From assembly GCA_045047085.1 (NCBI GenBank), contig JASFYT010000055.1, positions 1-64,000 on the forward strand: a stretch of 64,000 bases of DNA. The letters run 5' to 3'. The position numbers were made by a program, and so were the translations under genes. The notes beneath the pieces were generated by a model. The model was not told where the DNA came from and did not search any database. It was given only the letters and a program-made list of their open reading frames with translations. Below, in pieces: positions 60,909 to 64,000 of this stretch; position 1 is the stretch's first letter; every line of letters starts with the position of its first letter. Source of the stretch: GCA-2401155 sp045047085. GTDB taxonomy: Bacteria > Pseudomonadota > Alphaproteobacteria > Rhizobiales > Rhizobiaceae.

Positions 60909-61910
60909 ATGTTTGGTATTGATTTAAACATCATCGCTTTTGTCGGTCTTAGCGTTCTTGCCGCTGGTGCCGTTGCGTATACGTTTTTGTTCGACCGAGT
61001 GTCCAATGAGAATACGCAGGCAAAACGTATTAAGAGTATTCGCGGCGTCAATGAAAATAAAACTTTCAATGCTGACCTTTCCAAGGCCGCGGATTCAGCG
61101 AAACGCCGTCAGGTTATGCAAAAATCATTGCAGGAACTTGAAGAAAAAAATGGTAAGAAGAGCAAGAAACTTACCCTTAGCCAACAATTCAAACAGGCTG
61201 GTTGGAAGATCGACCTGAAGCAGTTTTATTTGGCCAGTGTTTTTTTTGGTATCGTTATGGCGGCGGGGGCTTTCATCCTCGGTGCCCCACTCTATGTTAT
61301 TGGCGCAGCCTGGGTGCTTGGTACTCTTGGGTTGCCGCGCTGGTTTGTTGGGTTTTCTATCAAACGGCGGATGAAGAAGTTTCTGGAGGAATTCCCCAAT
61401 TCCGTAGACGTTATTGTTCGTGGTATTAAATCCGGGCTGCCTTTGAATGATTGTTTGGCAATTGTCGCAAATGAATCCAAGGAACCAGTCGCAAGCGAAT
61501 TTCGCAAGATATTGGACACCCAGAAAATGGGTGTGCCAATGACAGAAGCAATAATGAAACTTTATCAAAATGTGCCACTTACAGAAGCCAATTTCTTTGG
61601 CATTGTGATTTCAATCCAGCAATCGGCGGGTGGTAATCTATCTGAAGCATTGGGAAATCTCTCCAATGTTCTGCGTCAGCGCAAAGCCATGAAAGCAAAA
61701 ATTCAGGCAATGTCTGCCGAGGCTAAAGCTTCCGGTGGTATCATCGGCGCGCTGCCGATTATCGTGGCCTTTCTGGTGTATTTGACTACGCCGCATTACC
61801 TGCTTCCCCTGGTTGAACATCCAACGGGCAATCTTATCCTTTTGGGTTCTGCTGTATGGATGAGTATGGGCGTTATGGTCATGAAATCCATGATTAACTT
61901 TGATTTTTAG
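60909..61910 (+). CDS. tadB: Pilus inner-membrane platform protein TadB
   Basis: 333 residues. N-terminal membrane segment (IIAFVGLSVLAAGAVAYTFLF), a basic cytoplasmic stretch, two more segments near residues 105-145, a T2SSF domain (FPNSVDVIVRGIKSGLPLNDCLAIVANES near 160; QSAGGNLSEALGNLSNVLRQRKAMKAKIQAMSAEAKASG near 240) and C-terminal membrane helices. Pairs with TadC to form the platform driven by CpaF. Starts nine bases after cpaF with a weak SD, probably translationally coupled. Confidence 0.95.
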   Translation: MFGIDLNIIAFVGLSVLAAGAVAYTFLFDRVSNENTQAKRIKSIRGVNENKTFNADLSKAADSAKRRQVMQKSLQELEEKNGKKSKKLTLSQQFKQAGWKIDLKQFYLASVFFGIVMAAGAFILGAPLYVIGAAWVLGTLGLPRWFVGFSIKRRMKKFLEEFPNSVDVIVRGIKSGLPLNDCLAIVANESKEPVASEFRKILDTQKMGVPMTEAIMKLYQNVPLTEANFFGIVISIQQSAGGNLSEALGNLSNVLRQRKAMKAKIQAMSAEAKASGGIIGALPIIVAFLVYLTTPHYLLPLVEHPTGNLILLGSAVWMSMGVMVMKSMINFDF

Positions 61911-61935
61911 AGATGTTGCAAAGAGGGTTTGAACG

Positions 61936-62910
61936 GTGATTAAAGATTTCGCGATAATATTAACCGATCCAGCTAATTTAATGTCCATGCTGGCGGCAGT
62001 TGCAGTATTTGCAACAACGATCACTCTTGCCATGCCGCTTTTGCAGCGTGATGAGCTTTCATCGCGTATGAAATCCGCAGCGATTGAGCGTGATCAGATT
62101 CGTGCCAGAGAACGCGCCCGCCTTGCCTCTGAAAAGAACAGGGGAAAGCTGAAGCACGAAAATTCTGGTTTTATGAAGGATATCGTTGAGAAACTTAACT
62201 TGCGTAAAGCGCTTGCGGATGAAAATACATTCGCGAATTTGATTACGGCGGGTTACCGCAAACAGTCACATATTTATGTATTTTTGTTTTTCCGTATTGT
62301 ATTGCCGCTCATTATGTTGATTGGCGCGAGCATCTATGTTTTTGGCATTTCAGAAACGCAACGTGCATTCATGATGCAAGTACTGATTGTCATGAGTATC
62401 GCTTATGCAGGTTTTTACGCGCCTAATATGTTTGTTAAAAACCAGATCGGCAAGCGCCAGCTCTCCATTCGCCGGGCATGGCCTGATGCGCTGGATTTGA
62501 TGTTGATATGTGTTGAATCAGGCATGTCCATTGAGCAGGGTATGCGTAAAGTAGCAATCGAGATTGGCGGTCAATCGCCGCAACTTGCCGAAGAAATGGT
62601 GCTCACCACCGCTGAACTTTCTTATTTGACAGAGCGCCGGCAAGCTTATGACAATCTGGCAAATCGTACGGCCCTTGATGGGGTGAAATCCGTTACGATG
62701 GCACTCATACAGGCGGAACGGTATGGTACACCTCTGGGTACAGCTTTGCGTGTGCTGGCTCAGGAAAACCGCGATATGCGAATGCAGGAAGCGGAAAAGA
62801 AAGCAGCGGCGTTGCCTCCGAAGCTAACGGTGCCGATGATTGTGTTCTTCCTGCCAGTGCTTTTTGCAATTATTCTTGGTCCATCTTTCATCCGAATTTC
62901 AGAATTGTAA
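61936..62910 (+). CDS. tadC: Pilus inner-membrane platform protein TadC
   Basis: 324 residues with one N-terminal membrane segment (LAAVAVFATTITLAMPLL), a T2SSF domain (RRAWPDALDLMLICVESGMSIEQGMRKVAIEIG near residue 180; LAQENRDMRMQEAEKKAAALPPKLTVPMIVFFLP near 275) and C-terminal membrane helices. The start is a GTG at 61936 with GAGGG eight to ten bases upstream. Last plus-strand gene of the pilus operon; it converges with the exported cysteine-rich protein. Confidence 0.95.
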   Translation: MIKDFAIILTDPANLMSMLAAVAVFATTITLAMPLLQRDELSSRMKSAAIERDQIRARERARLASEKNRGKLKHENSGFMKDIVEKLNLRKALADENTFANLITAGYRKQSHIYVFLFFRIVLPLIMLIGASIYVFGISETQRAFMMQVLIVMSIAYAGFYAPNMFVKNQIGKRQLSIRRAWPDALDLMLICVESGMSIEQGMRKVAIEIGGQSPQLAEEMVLTTAELSYLTERRQAYDNLANRTALDGVKSVTMALIQAERYGTPLGTALRVLAQENRDMRMQEAEKKAAALPPKLTVPMIVFFLPVLFAIILGPSFIRISEL

Positions 62911-62936
62911 GAATGGAAAGGGCGGCTTAATAGTCG

Positions 62937-63665
62937 CTAACCCTTGTCTGAATACTGGAATGGTTTGAGGCAGGCTTTTTGCTTTTCCTCGTCATCTCTC
63001 AATTTGATGCACTTTCCTGTGAGCATCATCATCAGTTTTCCCGGAATTTTTCCACGATAGCCGAGGCATAGGCCTAAGCTGTCGGCATCAAAGGTCTCGA
63101 CGCACCACGCGTAGATTTTGGTGGGATAATTGGCGCAAATTTTTGCACTTGCCTTCAATGTGTGCACGCCGCCGCGGTAGCACATATCGGCACGAATGAA
63201 ACCATGCAGGTTCAACAACGCCCGGTTGGTGCCTTCCTTGATGACGGCGGCGATTTGCTCTTCAATGACGTCCAGCATTGTTCTGCCTGAGGAGTCTTTC
63301 TGGTTCATAATGTTGCTATAAACATCGAGCTTTTTCTCCATCTCAAAATAGACAACCAATTGCTCAAAAAAAATCATGTTGTTTTCGGGGTCACCTGCAA
63401 TCATCACAAGCGGAAAGACTGTCTTCAGGTCTTTTACTACCGCGATTTTGGAATTGTTTGGGCAAGTTGCATTCAAAAACAATTGTTCAATCGAGGTGGC
63501 ATTATCGGTCGCGAACTGGTTAGCGGCAGCAAATTTTGGTTTGTTTTCCAATAGCGAGCAGAATTCAGACTCAATTTTAGTGTCCAGACTGCTTGCTGCT
63601 TGTGCTGATGAAAGGGGCACAACAGTTAATAGGGCCATGTAAAGAAGGGCGAGAGTTTTATGCAT
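62937..63665 (-). CDS. Exported cysteine-rich protein of unknown function beside tadC
   Basis: A 242-residue protein with a signal peptide (MHKTLALLYMALLTVVPLSSAQA). The mature part is mostly helical and contains eight cysteines (in EFCSLL, NATCPNN, ADMCYRG, AKICANY, AWCVET, LGLCLGY, GKCIKL, KACLKP), enough for four disulfides, which fits the periplasm. No family was recognised. It lies between tadC and tadD in an otherwise conserved pilus locus, so a role in the pilus is possible but unproven. The ATG at 63665 was chosen because it gives the signal peptide; upstream extension to 63731 does not. Confidence 0.75.
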   Translation of the reverse strand: MHKTLALLYMALLTVVPLSSAQAASSLDTKIESEFCSLLENKPKFAAANQFATDNATSIEQLFLNATCPNNSKIAVVKDLKTVFPLVMIAGDPENNMIFFEQLVVYFEMEKKLDVYSNIMNQKDSSGRTMLDVIEEQIAAVIKEGTNRALLNLHGFIRADMCYRGGVHTLKASAKICANYPTKIYAWCVETFDADSLGLCLGYRGKIPGKLMMMLTGKCIKLRDDEEKQKACLKPFQYSDKG

Positions 63666-63815
63666 AGCTAACCTGTATTCTAAATTTCGATGACGAAATT
63701 TGATATTTGCAGGTTTTATATGAGTTGGCAAAAGCTATTAGAGACCGACGGTGCATCTGGTGCTTGGCGGGTTTGGGGGAATTTTAGTAAATACGGGTTA
63801 TTAGCATATTCCAAC

Positions 63816-63862
63816 GCACAATTATCTGAAAACCGGTTACCACTTTTCAGATTGTGCTCTAG
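63816..63862. repeat. Palindromic intergenic repeat, second copy
   Basis: GCACAATTATCTGAAAAC...CACTTTTCAGATTGTGCTCTAG, matching 842-889 with two substitutions and one missing T. CTGAAAA pairs with TTTTCAG and GCACAAT with ATTGTGC around a 10-base loop. The tadD stop codon (63861-63859, TAG) lies inside its right end. Confidence 0.85.
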
Positions 63863-64000
63863 GTCTTCTTGTCAGATTTCTTAAGCTTCGACCACGCATT
63901 TTGTTGTGAGAGCATTTTGCGCAGATAGGCGATGTTTTGCCTAGCATCAGCTTCCGGCAATTCGCCGCGTGCGATAACTTCAGCCTCTTTGAAACGGCCT
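63859..64000 (-). CDS. tadD: TadD-like TPR protein, C-terminal fragment (cut by window end)
   Basis: The last 47 codons of a minus-strand gene continuing beyond 64000: GRFKEAEVIARGELPEADAR, then QNIAYLRKMLSQQNAWSKLKK. This matches the usual end of rhizobial TadD, a tetratricopeptide lipoprotein needed for Flp pilus assembly, and its position after tadC fits. The fragment is too short for domain proof. The stop codon is supplied by a palindromic repeat. Confidence 0.75.
   Translation of the reverse strand, partial: GRFKEAEVIARGELPEADARQNIAYLRKMLSQQNAWSKLKKSDKKT

Noticed and set aside
1..64000. CRISPR array or intact insertion sequence
   Set aside because: No regularly spaced direct repeats with unique spacers and no transposase gene were found.

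Overview
The window looks like chromosomal DNA of an alphaproteobacterium of the order Hyphomicrobiales (Rhizobiales), probably a free-living or marine relative of the Rhizobiaceae/Ahrensia type. The grounds are gene order (rsmB-heparinase-purH, tsaD-gpsA, hemC-hemD-mitofilin-hemY, deoB-add-upp, Hsp20-DUF1150), the ornithine-lipid gene olsB, a rhizobial-type Cpa/Tad pilus locus, CtrA-like boxes and an anti-Shine-Dalgarno 'cuckoo' small RNA. No ribosomal RNA, CRISPR array or intact insertion sequence was seen. Genus-level placement is inference.

Layout. 1-1700: ArsR regulator with an SRPBCC protein, then an Hsp20/DUF1150 heat-shock pair behind a sigma-32-like promoter. 1800-6400: malate synthase G, a PNPOx-like protein, an exported cyclase-family hydrolase and a GFA protein. 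6400-11700: purH, a heparinase-family protein and rsmB on the minus strand, with a divergent DUF1674 gene. 11900-13900: a stand-alone TadG-like pilus protein, then a probable small RNA with three anti-SD hairpins and a repeat-rich spacer. 13900-24000: acsA, a small M15-like lipoprotein, an EVE protein, gpsA, tsaD, hemC, hemD, a mitofilin-like protein, hemY and tRNA-Thr(CGT).

24000-33000 is the most distinctive region. A broken integrase sits directly behind the tRNA-Thr. It is followed by a seven-gene minus-strand operon: amiC (cytosolic amide sensor), amiR (ANTAR antiterminator), a dipeptide-type ABC importer (two permeases, a binding protein and a fused double ATPase) and an acetamidase/formamidase. 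Upstream of amiC lies a strong promoter, an ANTAR-like hexaloop hairpin and an intrinsic terminator just before the SD. The operon therefore looks self-antiterminated: a short amide would release AmiR, AmiR would let polymerase pass, and import plus hydrolysis genes would be made.

33000-50200: an acyl-ACP synthetase/acyltransferase apparently lacking half of its MFS domain, joined to pspA and controlled by a divergent TetR gene with three identical-type operators; a ferric-iron-type ABC transporter; a PfkB kinase; mutS; olsB; an aspartic protease; and the nucleoside salvage operon deoB-add-upp. 50200-64000: an orphan PhnD-like binding protein, then the Flp/Tad pilus locus. This comprises two TadE proteins and a CpaC N-domain protein on the minus strand; the short flp pilin, cpaA, cpaB, cpaC, cpaD, cpaE, cpaF, tadB and tadC on the plus strand; an exported cysteine-rich protein; and the 3' end of tadD, cut by the window edge. 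Perfect TTAA-N7-TTAA boxes in front of several pilus genes suggest CtrA control.
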